Position numbers and translations under genes: made by a program
In this document: positions 45,404 to 56,333 of the stretch, piece by piece
Position numbering within the stretch: position 1 is the first letter of the stretch
Layout of the letters: each line of letters begins with the position of its first letter
Assembly: GCA_030424595.1 (NCBI GenBank)
Contig: JAUHWG010000039.1
Location: 1-64,000 of the forward strand
Length of the DNA: 64,000 nucleotides
Reading direction: 5' to 3'
Origin: Polyangia bacterium
GTDB lineage: Bacteria > Myxococcota_A > Polyangia > Nannocystales > Nannocystaceae
Notes under the pieces: model-generated
Told to the model about the DNA's origin: nothing
Database searches by the model: none
The model's input: only the letters and a program-made list of their open reading frames with translations

Positions 45404-48400
45404 ATGTCCGGAATAGCGATCCACGAGACGCTCGTCGCGTTGCTCCGGCACCGCGCCGCGACCCAGCCCGACGCCAAGGCGTACACCTTCCTCGAGGACG
45501 GCGAGCGCGAGGCGGGGACGTTGACCTTCTCGGAGCTCGACAGGCGAGCCCGTGCGATCGCTGTTCAGCTCCTCCGCGCGGTCGCCCCCGGAGATCGTGC
45601 GCTCCTCCTCCACCCGCCCGGGCTCGACTACATCCCGGCCTTCTTCGGCTGCCTCTACGCCGGGGTCGTCGCGGTCCCTGCCTTCCCGCCCTCACGCCGC
45701 CGCCACGACGCTCGCCTCCGATCGATGATCACCGACAGCGAGGCGAAGTTGGCCCTGACGGTCGACTCGGAGCTCGAGGCCCGCGGCGATTGGCAGGAGC
45801 ACACGCCGGCGCTGCGCGGTCTCAGCTGGATCGCGACCGACACCGTCGGCCTCGACGCGGCGCCGCAGTGGACCCCGCCGACGCTCAGCGGCGACTCGCT
45901 CGCCTATCTCCAGTACACCTCGGGCTCGACCTCGACGCCCAAGGGGGTGATGGTCAGCCACCGCAACCTGCTCTACAACCTCCGCGATCTCGACGCGCCG
46001 TGGGAGCAGGATCAGCGCTCGGTGATGGTCACCTGGCTCCCTGTCTTTCACGACATGGGGCTTATCTACGGGCTTTTGGGCCCGCTCTACCGCGGCTATC
46101 GCTGCGTCCAGATGTCGCCGATGGCGTTCATCCAGCGGCCGATCCGCTGGCTTCGGGCGATCACCGCCTACGGCGGGACCCACAGCGCCGCGCCGAACTT
46201 CGCCTACGAGCACTGTGTCCGCAAGATCCGCCCCGCGGATCGGGCCGACCTCGACCTGCGGACCTGGCGGATGACCCTCAACGCCGCGGAGCCGATCCGC
46301 GTCGAGACCATGGAGCGCTTCGCCGAGGCCTACGGACCGCACGGCTTTGAGCCCACGGTGATGACCCCGGGCTACGGCCTCGCCGAGGCGACCCTCAAGG
46401 TCACCGCTGAGTATGCGCGCAAGCCGGTGTGCATCCGCCACGTCTCGGCGCTCCTCCTGGAGCAGCACGAGATCCAGGAGGTCGTCGCCGGCTCGGAGGA
46501 CGCTCGCGCGGTGGTCGGCTGCGGCGGGCCGATGCTCGACACCTCGGTCGCGATCGTCGATCCCGAGACCCACCAGCGCTGCCCGGCCGATCGCGTCGGC
46601 GAGATCTGGATGGGCGGTCCCTCGCGGGCCCAGGGCTACTGGCGCCGCCCCGAGGAGAGCGCGACGACCTTCCGCGCGAGGATCCGCGACGCGAGCGGCC
46701 GCGAGGGCGAGGAGCCCTACCTCCGCACCGGCGACCTCGGCTTCATGCTCGACGGTCAGCTCTTCGTCACCGGGCGGCTCAAGGATCTGATCATCGTCCG
46801 CGGCAGCAACCACTACCCGCAGGACATCGAGTGGACCGCCGAGCACAGCCACCCCGCCCTGCGCCCCGGCGGCGCCGCGGCCTTCTCGGTCACGGCCCGG
46901 ACCCTGGAGCGGCTGGTGATCGTGATCGAGGTCCGCCGCGAGGCGCTGGCGGAGCTCGATGAGCCCGGGGTGATCGAGGCGATCCGTCGCGCGGTCGCCG
47001 AGCACCACGAGGTCGCGGTCGACGCGATCCAGCTCGTCGAGCCAGGCGGAGTGCCGAAGACCTCGAGCGGCAAGAAGCGCCGCCGCTCCTGCCGCGACGC
47101 CTTCATCTCTGGCAAGCAGCGCCTCGTCGGCGGCTGGGTGAGCGATGTCGTCCGCGCCGAGCTGGCCGGCGAAGAGGGCTCTGCGCCGATCCCGAGGGCG
47201 AGGCTGGCGACCCCGCCGACGCCGAGCCCGGCCGCCGAGGTCTACTCGCACCTGGAGTGGATCCGCAGCTACGCCGAGCGCCGGATCGACGTCACGGCGA
47301 TCGACGAGCGGCGGACGATCCCGCCGCACGTGGTCCTCGACTTCGGCAACCGCGGCCTCCTCGGGATGCAGATCCCGCGGGAGTACGGCGGCCTCGGCTT
47401 TGACACCCGCGGCCTCCTCCGGGTGCTGGAGCAGCTCGGCGCGATCGATCAGACGCTCGCGCTCTTCGTCACCCTCAACAATGTCCTCGGGGTCCGGCCG
47501 ATCCTCCGCTACGGGAGCGCCTCGGTCCGCGACGAGCTCCTGCCGCGGCTCGCCCAGGGGCGGGAGCTCGCGGCCTTCGCCCTCACCGAGCCGAACGCGA
47601 GCTCGAACCCGAACACGATCGAGAGCTACGCGGTCCCCGGCGCCGGCGGTTGGCGCCTGCACGGGACCAAGTGGTGGGCGGGCGCGGCCGCCTGGGCCGG
47701 GGTGATCCACGTCTTCGTCCAGGAGCTCGACGCCAGCGGTCGTTCGCGGGGGGTCAGCGCCTTCGCCGTCCCGCAGGCGGCGGAGGGGCTGCGGCAGGGG
47801 CCAGAGTCCCTGTCGATGGGGGTCCGGGGCCTTATCCAAAACACGGTCCACCTAGGCGGCGCCCGGGTCGGCGAGAGCTCCCGCCTCGGCGAGCCCGGCC
47901 GGGGGATGGAGGTCGCCCAGGACGCGATGATGTACGGTCGCCTGGCGATCGCGGCGATGAGCCTCGGGGGCATGCGCCGCTGCTCGCAGCTGATGCTCCG
48001 CTACGCCGAGCGCCGCGAGGTCTCGACCGGGCGCCTGCTGGACAACCCGGTCACGCGGGCGCGGCTGTCGACGATCCTGGCGATGACGACCGCGGTCGAG
48101 GCCCTGGTCGGGCGGATCGCCGAGCGCCTCGACGCCGGTCAGTACGTCCCCCCCGAGCTCTACGCGGTCGCCAAGATCGCCGGCCCTGAGTTCTTCTGGC
48201 GCTCGGCTGACTTCCTGGTCCAGCTCCTCGGCGGTCGCGGCTACATCGAGAGCAACCACGCGCCCAAGCTCCTGCGCGACGCGAGGGTGCTGCGGATCTT
48301 CGAGGGCCCGACCGAGTCTTTGGCGATGTACGTCGGCTCGCGCCTGTGGAACCGCGGCGAGGAGCTGACCGGATTCATCGACGAGCTCGGGGCGCGGCCG

Positions 48401-50902
48401 CTCGCCGCCGATCTCCGCCGCCTGGTCGACGAGCTCCGGCGACGATGGGAGCGCGACTCGGTGAGCGATCCGGTCGGGGCCATCCGCTGGCTCCACCTCC
48501 TCCTCGGCGAGGTCGGGGTCGCCGCGACGCTGCTCGCGGTGATCATCGCCACCTCGCCGAGCGCTGACGAGTGCGACGCCTACGCCCTGCGCTGGGCGAC
48601 CCGCAACCTCGACGAGAAGATCACCGCGGCCCGTCGCAGCGAGATGATCGCCGGCTTCGGCTCGGCGACGATCGAGGAGAGGATCCGCGGCTTCCGCGGG
48701 GCTATCGGCGAGGTCGACCTCGACCCGCCGGGGGTCGACCGTCAGGTCGATCCGCTGCTCGCCCGCCACTACACCGAGCCCGCGGAGCCGTCGTCGCAGC
48801 CGACGACCAACGGCCCGAGCGACGCCGAGAGCGACGCGGTCAAGGGCTGGATGGTCCGCTGGCTGGCGGACGAGCTCCAGCTCCCGCAGTCGGCGATCGA
48901 CCGAACCCAGCCGCTCTCGGAGATCGGCCTCGACTCGGTGATGGCCGCGGGCTTCATCGCCGACCTCAACGAGTGGCTCGACACCGATCTCGCGGTCGAC
49001 CTGGTCTGGTCCTACCCGACGATCGATCAGCTCGCCGCCCGCGTCGTCGGCAGCGGCGCCTCCGAGGTCGTCGTCGACCCCCTCGCCGACACCGAGCTGC
49101 CCGAGGACATCCGCCCCGAGCCGGGGATCATGCCGGCGACGACCCGGGCCTCGTCGATCTTCCTCACCGGCGCGACCGGCTACCTCGGCGCGTACCTCCT
49201 GCGCGAGCTGCTCGACCGGACCCACGCGGAGGTCATCTGCCTGGTCCGGGCCGCGGACGAGGCGACCGGCCTTGGGCGCGTGCAGAAGGTGCTCGCCAGC
49301 TACGGCCTCGACGACCCGAGCCAGGCCCGGCGGATCAAGGTCGTCGTCGGCGATCTCTCCGAGCCCCGCCTCGGCCTCAGCGACGAGACCTGGGATCGGC
49401 TCTGCGGCTCGATCGACACGATCTACAACTGCGGGGCGCTGGTCAACTTCGCCTACCCCTACCAGGCGCTGCGGGCCGCGAACGTTCTCGGGACCCTCGA
49501 GATCCTCCGCCTGGCGACGACCAAGCGGCTCAAGCCGGTCCACCACGTCTCGACCTACAGCATCGTCGGCAGCCTCAGCCTCGATCCCCGGCGCGACATC
49601 GAGTCCGACGCCCACATCTTCAAGCGGCCGCTCTTCGACGACGCCTACCTCTGCGGCAAGTTCGTCGACCTCGGCTACGTCAAGAGCAAGTGGGTCGCCG
49701 ATCACCTGGTGCTCGCCGCCCGCGATCGCGGCGTGCCGGTCGTCGTCTACCGGCCGGCCTCGATCTCCGGCCACAGCGGCACCGGGCGCTGGTCCGATCA
49801 CGACTGGGTCTGCCGCCTGATCGCCGGCTGCGTGAAGATGGGCGTCGCCCCCCACCAGGACGTGGTGCTCAACATCGTCCCGGTCGACCGCGTGGTCGGG
49901 GCGATGGTCACCCTGTCGATGCGCAGCGAGTCCTGGGGCCGCGGCTTCAACCTGGCCAACCCGCGCAACCTCCCCTGGAGCACCATCCTCGAGCGGCTCA
50001 ACGCCCAGGGCTTCGCGGTCACCGAGATCGACCCTGAGACCTGGCAAAAGCGCCTCGCCGAGGAGGTCACCGACCGCGACCACCCGCTCTATCCGCTGGT
50101 CCCGGTCTTCGCCCGCCGCGACCCCGAGCGGATCGTGCTCGGCTTCTCGCCGCGCTCGCTCGGGCCCCAGCTCCTCGCCTCGCTGACCGCGGAGGAGACC
50201 GGCCTCGCCGACCTCGTCGTCGACGAGCCGATGATCGACCGCTATCTCCGGGTCTTCTTCGGCACCGAAGATCCCGGCGAGGACGGCGGCGGCTCGGGGC
50301 TCGTCATCGTCCGCGCGAGCGACGATCCCTTCGATCAGGAGGACACCGAGCGTCGCCTCCTGCGGACCGACGCGCTCTACCGTCGCCTCGCCTGGCACGG
50401 CGGGGGCGAGCTCTCCCGCAAGGCGCTCCTGCGCCGCGCCGCCTACGTCCGGGCGCAGCACGGATGGTCTGTCGACCACCCGAGCTACGTCGGCCTCCTC
50501 TGGGCCACAGAGCGGCTCTGGGAGCGGCTGTGCGCCTGGGGCGGGGTCTCGGCCGACGCCGTCCTCACCCCTCAGATCTGGCGCCGTACCACCCAGGTGC
50601 TGATCGACGGGATCCTCCGCGACGGTCGGGCGCCGAGCTGGCTTACGGGGGTGCTCTACGTGATCTTCCGCAGCATCGACGTCGACGGCGACGGCCTCAT
50701 CACCCCCCGCGAGCACACCCAATACCTCGCCTCGATCGGGGTCGAGCGCGGGCATCCGCAGGCGTTCCACAGCGTCGACGTCAACGGCAGCGGCAGCGTC
50801 GACATGGAGGAGTTCGAGGACTCGTTCCTCCGCTTCCTCTCGGGGCGGACGCTCCACGACGCCGGCTCGCTCTTCCTCCTGGGCACCCTCGGCGACTCGT
50901 AG
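45404..50902 (+). CDS. FAAL-acyl-CoA dehydrogenase-ACP-thioester reductase-EF-hand megasynthase
   Basis: 1832 residues in one frame. (1) Fatty acyl-AMP ligase, ~1-590: YTSGSTSTPKG (~171), GYGLAEATLKV, YLRTGDLGF and a C-terminal catalytic Lys in TSSGKKRR (~556). (2) Acyl-CoA dehydrogenase fold, ~615-1090: AFALTEPNASSNP, LGGRGYIESN and the base Glu in RIFEGPTES (~966). (3) Carrier domain with the phosphopantetheine Ser in GLDSV (~1178). (4) Thioester reductase, ~1250-1620: FLTGATGYLGAYLL and YVKSK (~1424). (5) Two EF-hands, DVDGDGLITPRE (~1758) and DVNGSGSVDMEE (~1794). Predicted chemistry: load a fatty acid, desaturate it on the carrier, and release it reductively as aldehyde or alcohol. Confidence 0.93.
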   Translation: MSGIAIHETLVALLRHRAATQPDAKAYTFLEDGEREAGTLTFSELDRRARAIAVQLLRAVAPGDRALLLHPPGLDYIPAFFGCLYAGVVAVPAFPPSRRRHDARLRSMITDSEAKLALTVDSELEARGDWQEHTPALRGLSWIATDTVGLDAAPQWTPPTLSGDSLAYLQYTSGSTSTPKGVMVSHRNLLYNLRDLDAPWEQDQRSVMVTWLPVFHDMGLIYGLLGPLYRGYRCVQMSPMAFIQRPIRWLRAITAYGGTHSAAPNFAYEHCVRKIRPADRADLDLRTWRMTLNAAEPIRVETMERFAEAYGPHGFEPTVMTPGYGLAEATLKVTAEYARKPVCIRHVSALLLEQHEIQEVVAGSEDARAVVGCGGPMLDTSVAIVDPETHQRCPADRVGEIWMGGPSRAQGYWRRPEESATTFRARIRDASGREGEEPYLRTGDLGFMLDGQLFVTGRLKDLIIVRGSNHYPQDIEWTAEHSHPALRPGGAAAFSVTARTLERLVIVIEVRREALAELDEPGVIEAIRRAVAEHHEVAVDAIQLVEPGGVPKTSSGKKRRRSCRDAFISGKQRLVGGWVSDVVRAELAGEEGSAPIPRARLATPPTPSPAAEVYSHLEWIRSYAERRIDVTAIDERRTIPPHVVLDFGNRGLLGMQIPREYGGLGFDTRGLLRVLEQLGAIDQTLALFVTLNNVLGVRPILRYGSASVRDELLPRLAQGRELAAFALTEPNASSNPNTIESYAVPGAGGWRLHGTKWWAGAAAWAGVIHVFVQELDASGRSRGVSAFAVPQAAEGLRQGPESLSMGVRGLIQNTVHLGGARVGESSRLGEPGRGMEVAQDAMMYGRLAIAAMSLGGMRRCSQLMLRYAERREVSTGRLLDNPVTRARLSTILAMTTAVEALVGRIAERLDAGQYVPPELYAVAKIAGPEFFWRSADFLVQLLGGRGYIESNHAPKLLRDARVLRIFEGPTESLAMYVGSRLWNRGEELTGFIDELGARPLAADLRRLVDELRRRWERDSVSDPVGAIRWLHLLLGEVGVAATLLAVIIATSPSADECDAYALRWATRNLDEKITAARRSEMIAGFGSATIEERIRGFRGAIGEVDLDPPGVDRQVDPLLARHYTEPAEPSSQPTTNGPSDAESDAVKGWMVRWLADELQLPQSAIDRTQPLSEIGLDSVMAAGFIADLNEWLDTDLAVDLVWSYPTIDQLAARVVGSGASEVVVDPLADTELPEDIRPEPGIMPATTRASSIFLTGATGYLGAYLLRELLDRTHAEVICLVRAADEATGLGRVQKVLASYGLDDPSQARRIKVVVGDLSEPRLGLSDETWDRLCGSIDTIYNCGALVNFAYPYQALRAANVLGTLEILRLATTKRLKPVHHVSTYSIVGSLSLDPRRDIESDAHIFKRPLFDDAYLCGKFVDLGYVKSKWVADHLVLAARDRGVPVVVYRPASISGHSGTGRWSDHDWVCRLIAGCVKMGVAPHQDVVLNIVPVDRVVGAMVTLSMRSESWGRGFNLANPRNLPWSTILERLNAQGFAVTEIDPETWQKRLAEEVTDRDHPLYPLVPVFARRDPERIVLGFSPRSLGPQLLASLTAEETGLADLVVDEPMIDRYLRVFFGTEDPGEDGGGSGLVIVRASDDPFDQEDTERRLLRTDALYRRLAWHGGGELSRKALLRRAAYVRAQHGWSVDHPSYVGLLWATERLWERLCAWGGVSADAVLTPQIWRRTTQVLIDGILRDGRAPSWLTGVLYVIFRSIDVDGDGLITPREHTQYLASIGVERGHPQAFHSVDVNGSGSVDMEEFEDSFLRFLSGRTLHDAGSLFLLGTLGDS

Positions 50903-50928
50903 CCCGTCGCCGCTTCGGCTCGCCGCGC

Positions 50929-51010
50929 TCAGGTGACGGTCAGGTGATGATCAGGTGATGGTCAGGTGATGATCAGGTGATGGTCAGGTGATAGTCAGGT
51001 GATAGTCAGG
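50929..51010. repeat. Tandem repeat, TCAGGTGATGG x7
   Basis: Seven 11-bp units with alternating last bases (GG/GA/AG) and a partial eighth. On the reverse strand one unit supplies the TGA stop of the next gene (50995-50997); the others provide several more in-line stops downstream. Confidence 0.95.
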
Positions 51011-51402
51011 GGGCGATCGTGCAGGAGCATGTCGCTCCGGGCCGTCTCGCCCGCCTTGAGAGAGACCATCTTGGCGATGTCGTAGCTCCTGTAGCGGACG
51101 CGGACCGAGTAGGCGCCGGCCGGGAGACCTCGGGCGAGGTAGGCTCCGGCCGCGTCTGTCGCGAGGTCGAGCGGCGCGGGGAGGCCTGCGCCTTCGATGG
51201 TCACCCAGGCGTTGGTGGCAGGCCCTCCACCGTCGAGGCTGACGATGCCGCTGAGCTCCGCGTCGTCCTCCGCCGCGGCATCGGCCCTGGCTGGAAGGCC
51301 GTCGGGGGTCCGGTAGAGGATCGCTTGGGGGCCGATCGCACCGCTCGCGCAGGCGATCGCGAGCGCACCGAGAGTGATCGCGATCCATGTCCGTCGATCC
51401 AT
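50995..51402 (-). CDS. Lipoprotein with carboxypeptidase-regulatory-like domain
   Basis: 135 residues from the ATG at 51402. The signal ends LGALAIAC. The mature part carries ELSGIVSLDGGGPATNAWVT, TDAAGAYLARGLPAGAYSVR and VSLKAGETARSDMLL, the strand order of a carboxypeptidase D regulatory-like (transthyretin-like) fold. Function unknown; surface or periplasmic. Confidence 0.82.
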   Translation of the reverse strand: MDRRTWIAITLGALAIACASGAIGPQAILYRTPDGLPARADAAAEDDAELSGIVSLDGGGPATNAWVTIEGAGLPAPLDLATDAAGAYLARGLPAGAYSVRVRYRSYDIAKMVSLKAGETARSDMLLHDRPLTIT

Positions 51403-51644
51403 GGTGCCAGCATAATACAGGAGAAGGCTGGCCGCCGGGAATCGACGGAGTCCGCGCTCTACACGGCATTGCCGCCCACTCACAGGGCTGATTGACGAAC
51501 ATCATCCGGGCGGACCTACCGAGCGTCTGGGTCGTACAAAATAGCGTCTCGCAGCCCAACCCGCGCGGCCCATACCTTCCGCTCGATCTGGCCGCGCACG
51601 GTAGTTGGGGCCGAGGAGGATCCGAGTCGGTCACGGTGTCGCTC

Positions 51645-51930
51645 TCAGAGGACGATCGGCGGAGGGGGCATCTCCCCTGGGACATCGCCGAGACAACACT
51701 CGGGCCCTACGGAGCACTGGTACTCATCCACGCACGCGCTCGTCTTTGCGTCGCCGAGACAGCCCGTGAACCCGTGGCCCCAGCAGCGCACCAGGCTGTC
51801 CTCGAGTATCGCGCATGTCGTGAACCCTGGGGCGACCTGGAGGACGGGCGCACCCAGAGCGACCGGCTCGACGTCGCTCGGGAGCTCATCATCGCCGATC
51901 GTCTCGAGATCGCCGTTCCCAAGAGACCCG
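51645..51930 (-). pseudogene. 3' remnant of an RCC1-repeat protein gene
   Basis: In a frame different from the propeller gene upstream, the reverse strand reads GSLGNGDLETIGDDELPSDV, PVLQVAPGFTTCAIL, LVRCWGHGFTGCLGD and ends MPPPPIVL with a stop at 51645-51647. This is the characteristic RCC1 blade sequence. There is no start; similarity stops at the junction with the propeller gene near 51930, so the 5' part is missing. The 240-bp stretch 51403-51644 shows nothing further. Confidence 0.7.
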
Positions 51931-51933
51931 TGG

Positions 51934-53088
<1,155 letters not shown>

Positions 53089-53504
53089 CGCGGCTCGACA
53101 CTCCCGTAGCGGGCGGACAGCCGCGTCCCTCGCCACTCGCAAGGAGCCGCCCTCCTCGACGAGGTGACGCTCCTCCGCGACCTCTGTGGGGTCTTGTGAG
53201 TCGACGCGATGCGGCGCCTCGCCGCCGAGGGCATGCCCTCGACGGGCCTCCTCGACATCCCGCTCACGACGCCACGCACGGGCCCGAGCGTCGACCTTCC
53301 GGGTGTAGAACACCGACAGACTCTACCCTATCCGCACCCCACGGTCAGCCCCGGGCCCCGGCCAGACCCCGCCGCCCTCGATCTGCGCGTTCGTCCGGAA
53401 GGGTCAACGACTCCAGGTCATCCCTCCCTCGAAGACCTTAAGAGAGATCACCGAGCTTACACGTGCTCTGCGCAGGAGCACGACGTCTAGGCGGAATACC
53501 CGCT

Positions 53505-54626
53505 TCACTTTCGAGACACCGTAGTGATTGCATCAATATGGCGCCGTCCTTCGGCGATCAGCTGGGGGGCCACGTTGAGCCCCAGTCGCTCGGCGAGATC
53601 GAAGGCTCGCTCGGCTCTTTCGATCGCGTGCTGGGTCTCCTCTGCTCTAAATCGCGATGGTGCCTTTGCCATTCGCTCCAAAGGGCCCAACACCATCGGC
53701 AGCAATCGTCCTCCTTGGAGACTCGCTCCTTCGTCTCGCAGGGCGAACGCTGCGCTTTCGAACCCCTCGGCGATCGCCAGGTGAAGCGGGCTCCCCAGGC
53801 CTCCACCTCGCTTTTTGACTCCGGGTTCATCGAGAGGGACGCCCGCAGCCTGCAACTTTTTGATCCAAGCTCGCAGGGATTCGATGGGGGCGTTCACTCG
53901 AGCGAGAGCGTGCATCGCCGTGGCTCCGGCCATGGCTCCCGTCCACAACCGGAACTCGCCGATCTGGGAGAAGGAGGAGAGCCTCTCGATTGCTGCGGCG
54001 GGATCGACGGGCAAGCGAGCGAGCTCCTCGAGCACCTCAGACTCCTGTCCACGCAGCACGCTTTCCCCCCGAGCGATCCTCTGCTTGCACTCTTCGGAGA
54101 CAACGCCCTCAGGCGCCAATCCGGCGTGGAACATTCGCTGAACCACGGAGGCATCGAACTCTACAGGGACGATTGCTCCTGGGTTGAGTGTGTAAATCTC
54201 GAGCATTTCGTCGCGGGATAAGATGACAAAACCGGTCTCCGCCCGCTCTATAGCGCTGAGTATTCCATTGTAGTCGGACTCGATGTAGTTGGCCGTACAA
54301 GTTCCAAAGCAGGCGAGAAGAGACCAATCGGCGTAGATGTAGACCGAGCGGCATGTGAGATTTCCGCGCACGATCCAGTAGCCGACTGCGATGTCTCTCT
54401 CGAGCAAAACATCACCTTCAAAGACGACCAGGGTTGGCTCCTGGCCCTCGAGCTCCTCGAGGTCCTGGTTTCGAGTTTCGCCGGAGAAGATCGCAATCCT
54501 CTCAACGTCGAAGTTCTCGAGTTGCCAAAAGGTGGCCTTGGCGACGGGGCTATCCTCGGTTGCAAGGTCGGCCAGATACGCCGTGATCTCTTCTTCGTTG
54601 GTTATAAGCTGCAGTGTGGAAGTCAT
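53505..54626 (-). CDS. Protein of unknown function with ankyrin-like C-terminal part
   Basis: 373 residues, no signal peptide. The N-terminal ~130 residues contain strands ending GYWIVRGNLTCRSVYIYADW and TANYIESDYNGIL. The C-terminal half has ankyrin-like units (TAMHALARVNAPIESLRAWI, SPLHLAIAEGFESAAFALRD). Codon usage is less GC-biased than the genomic background. It overlaps the truncated SRPBCC gene by 4 bp. I recognise no family; layouts like this occur in immunity or effector-associated proteins, but nothing here proves it. The gap 53089-53504 shows no gene. Confidence 0.65.
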   Translation of the reverse strand: MTSTLQLITNEEEITAYLADLATEDSPVAKATFWQLENFDVERIAIFSGETRNQDLEELEGQEPTLVVFEGDVLLERDIAVGYWIVRGNLTCRSVYIYADWSLLACFGTCTANYIESDYNGILSAIERAETGFVILSRDEMLEIYTLNPGAIVPVEFDASVVQRMFHAGLAPEGVVSEECKQRIARGESVLRGQESEVLEELARLPVDPAAAIERLSSFSQIGEFRLWTGAMAGATAMHALARVNAPIESLRAWIKKLQAAGVPLDEPGVKKRGGGLGSPLHLAIAEGFESAAFALRDEGASLQGGRLLPMVLGPLERMAKAPSRFRAEETQHAIERAERAFDLAERLGLNVAPQLIAEGRRHIDAITTVSRK

Positions 54627-54925
54627 GACGAGAAGAGGCGCTCCGGGCCGGATGTGGGGTGGGTTGGCCCGCGGAGCATGGTGTCGGTGAAGCTGCGGCC
54701 TTTCTCATAGGCGATGTGCTCCGCCTCGATCCGCAGGGTCAGGGGCCCGAGCTTCGCCCCGAGCGCCCCCCGGGCGCCGACCTCCAAGCTCTTCGGCAGC
54801 TCGATCACCTCCGACGCCTCCCAGGGCGGCTGGAGCAGCGCGAAGGCGTCAGGGCGCTCATGGAAGGCCCAGAGGAGCTCCGCCGGGACCGGGAGCTCGA
54901 GCACCCGCACGAGTCGTTCCTTCAT
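54623..54925 (-). pseudogene. SRPBCC-family protein, probably truncated
   Basis: 100 residues where the family normally has about 150. The first ~90 residues are typical (VLELPVPAELLWAFHERPDA, LQPPWEASEVIE, LGPLTLRIEAEHIAYEKGRSF), but the expected ...RGPF-xW-H-H-F strand and C-terminal helix are absent; after LRGP the sequence becomes THPTSGPERLFSS and stops. The break coincides with the start of the lower-GC segment. Confidence 0.6.
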
Positions 54926-55141
54926 CCCGACAACCTACGGCGAGTCGCTCGATGACGCCAGAAGGCCGCCGTTCGCAGCAGCTCTTCTCCGGGAGAGTCG
55001 CCCGCAGAGACGGCCGGCTACCGTGAGCCTGCGGATCCGCCGCGCGCCTGAGGGGAGAGCGCCCGTCGCCGCGTTGAGGTCCGCCCCGGCGCCGCACTGC
55101 AGCGCCGCACCTCCGTCGGGCGCGGCGCTCCAGCGCCTCGC

Positions 55142-55831
55142 TCAGGGCAGCGCGAACGTGTCGGGCGATCGGTACTCGATGACCCGACCGCGCGCCTTCG
55201 AGGCTGCGATCGCGGCGGCGGCCTGGCCGAGCTGGGCGGAGGTCACCACGCCCTCCCGCGCGACCTTCTCGACGCGGCAGCTGATCCGCAGCTCGTTGAC
55301 CCGGAGCGGGCCCTCGCGGTGCTCTTGGCGGAGCACCCGGGAGAGCGCGAGGACTCCGTTGGTGGCGATGAAGAGCAGGCTCGTCCCCGGGATCGGATCG
55401 AGCGCGCCCATGCCGGTGACGACGGTGTAGGAGCTCTCGGGCCTGTGGGCGAGCTGCGGCAGCCAGAGGGCGGCCGCGTGGACGTGGCCGTCGAGCAGCA
55501 TCGACCGCACCCGCGTCCACTCCGCGGGGGGTTGGCCGGAGACGCTCCCCCCTTGCCACCAAGGGCCGAGCGAGACGAAGACGTGATCGAGAGGGCCGTA
55601 GTCGCGCTGGATCTGATCACGCAGTCGCAGGGCGGCCTCGGGATCGCTGACGTCGCCGATCACGGGGTGGAGCTCGCGGCCTGCGAAGGTCGAGCGGAGC
55701 TGCTCCGCGCCGGCCTCGCTGCGCGTCGGGGCGAGCACCCGCAGGCCCTGGCCGAGGAGCCCCAGGGCTGCCCCGTGGCCGACGTTGCCGGTCGCGCCGA
55801 AGACGAGGGCGGTCGGTGTCGCAGCGTCCAT
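55142..55831 (-). CDS. SDR-family protein lacking the catalytic Tyr-Lys
   Basis: 229 residues. The Rossmann motif is GATGNVGHGAALGL, and the substrate region shows YTVVTGMGALDPIPG. The position of the catalytic YxxxK reads LFIATN, so Tyr and Lys are missing and ordinary SDR oxidoreduction is unlikely. It shares one base (TGATG) with the upstream SnoaL-like gene, so the two are coupled, and both are divergent from the LysR regulator. Confidence 0.82.
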   Translation of the reverse strand: MDAATPTALVFGATGNVGHGAALGLLGQGLRVLAPTRSEAGAEQLRSTFAGRELHPVIGDVSDPEAALRLRDQIQRDYGPLDHVFVSLGPWWQGGSVSGQPPAEWTRVRSMLLDGHVHAAALWLPQLAHRPESSYTVVTGMGALDPIPGTSLLFIATNGVLALSRVLRQEHREGPLRVNELRISCRVEKVAREGVVTSAQLGQAAAAIAASKARGRVIEYRSPDTFALP

Positions 55832-56286
55832 CACTGCTCCCCCTGCGCTGCGCTGAGGACGAAGAAGCCGGGGTCGACCGCGAGCGTCCGCGACTTGAAG
55901 CGCCAGCCCTCGGCCGTGCGGACGACGACGCTCTCGTCGTAGCGGCCGGTGGCGATCACCCGCGGCGCCTCGGCGACCTCGAGGACGAGGAGATCGTGGG
56001 TGACGCGCACCTCGTCGGCCGAGACTGGCTCGACGACCAGGTTGGTCGCTTGATGGCGCTTGCCGTTCGCCATCCCGCCGGGGCCTACGTGGTGCCGCTC
56101 GAACTCCAGCATCTCCTGCCAGGTCTTCATCGAGCCGAAGGCGCCACTCTCGTAGCCGCCGAATTCCTCGGCCGAGACCCAGCAGCGCATAAACGCGTCG
56201 GCGTCGGCGTTGTCGGTGGTCAGGCAGTAGCGGGCGACGAGGTTGTGGATCTCCAGGAGGTCGTGGGCGGTGATGGTGTCGGTCAT
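55831..56286 (-). CDS. SnoaL-like / NTF2-fold protein
   Basis: 151 residues from the ATG at 56286. It matches the SnoaL-like pattern: [37 protein letters not shown], and [20 protein letters not shown]. Members act as small isomerases, cyclases or ring-hydroxylating-like proteins on aromatic or polyketide-type substrates. First gene of the two-gene unit facing away from lysR. Confidence 0.82.
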   Translation of the reverse strand: MTDTITAHDLLEIHNLVARYCLTTDNADADAFMRCWVSAEEFGGYESGAFGSMKTWQEMLEFERHHVGPGGMANGKRHQATNLVVEPVSADEVRVTHDLLVLEVAEAPRVIATGRYDESVVVRTAEGWRFKSRTLAVDPGFFVLSAAQGEQ

Positions 56287-56333
56287 GCCCTTGGTTTGGG
56301 CGTGGATCCCGGGCCCGACAATCCCCGCCCGCG

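Noticed and set aside
45692-50857. Two long reverse-strand open frames opposite the megasynthase
   Set aside because: They mirror the strongly biased codons of the forward gene and contain no recognisable domains.
45404-50902. A larger NRPS/PKS cluster around the megasynthase
   Set aside because: No condensation, ketosynthase, acyltransferase or thioesterase domains occur in the flanking genes.
53463-54221. Forward open frame opposite the unrecognised 373-residue gene
   Set aside because: The reverse gene has better composition, a credible start overlapping its neighbour, and ankyrin-like units.
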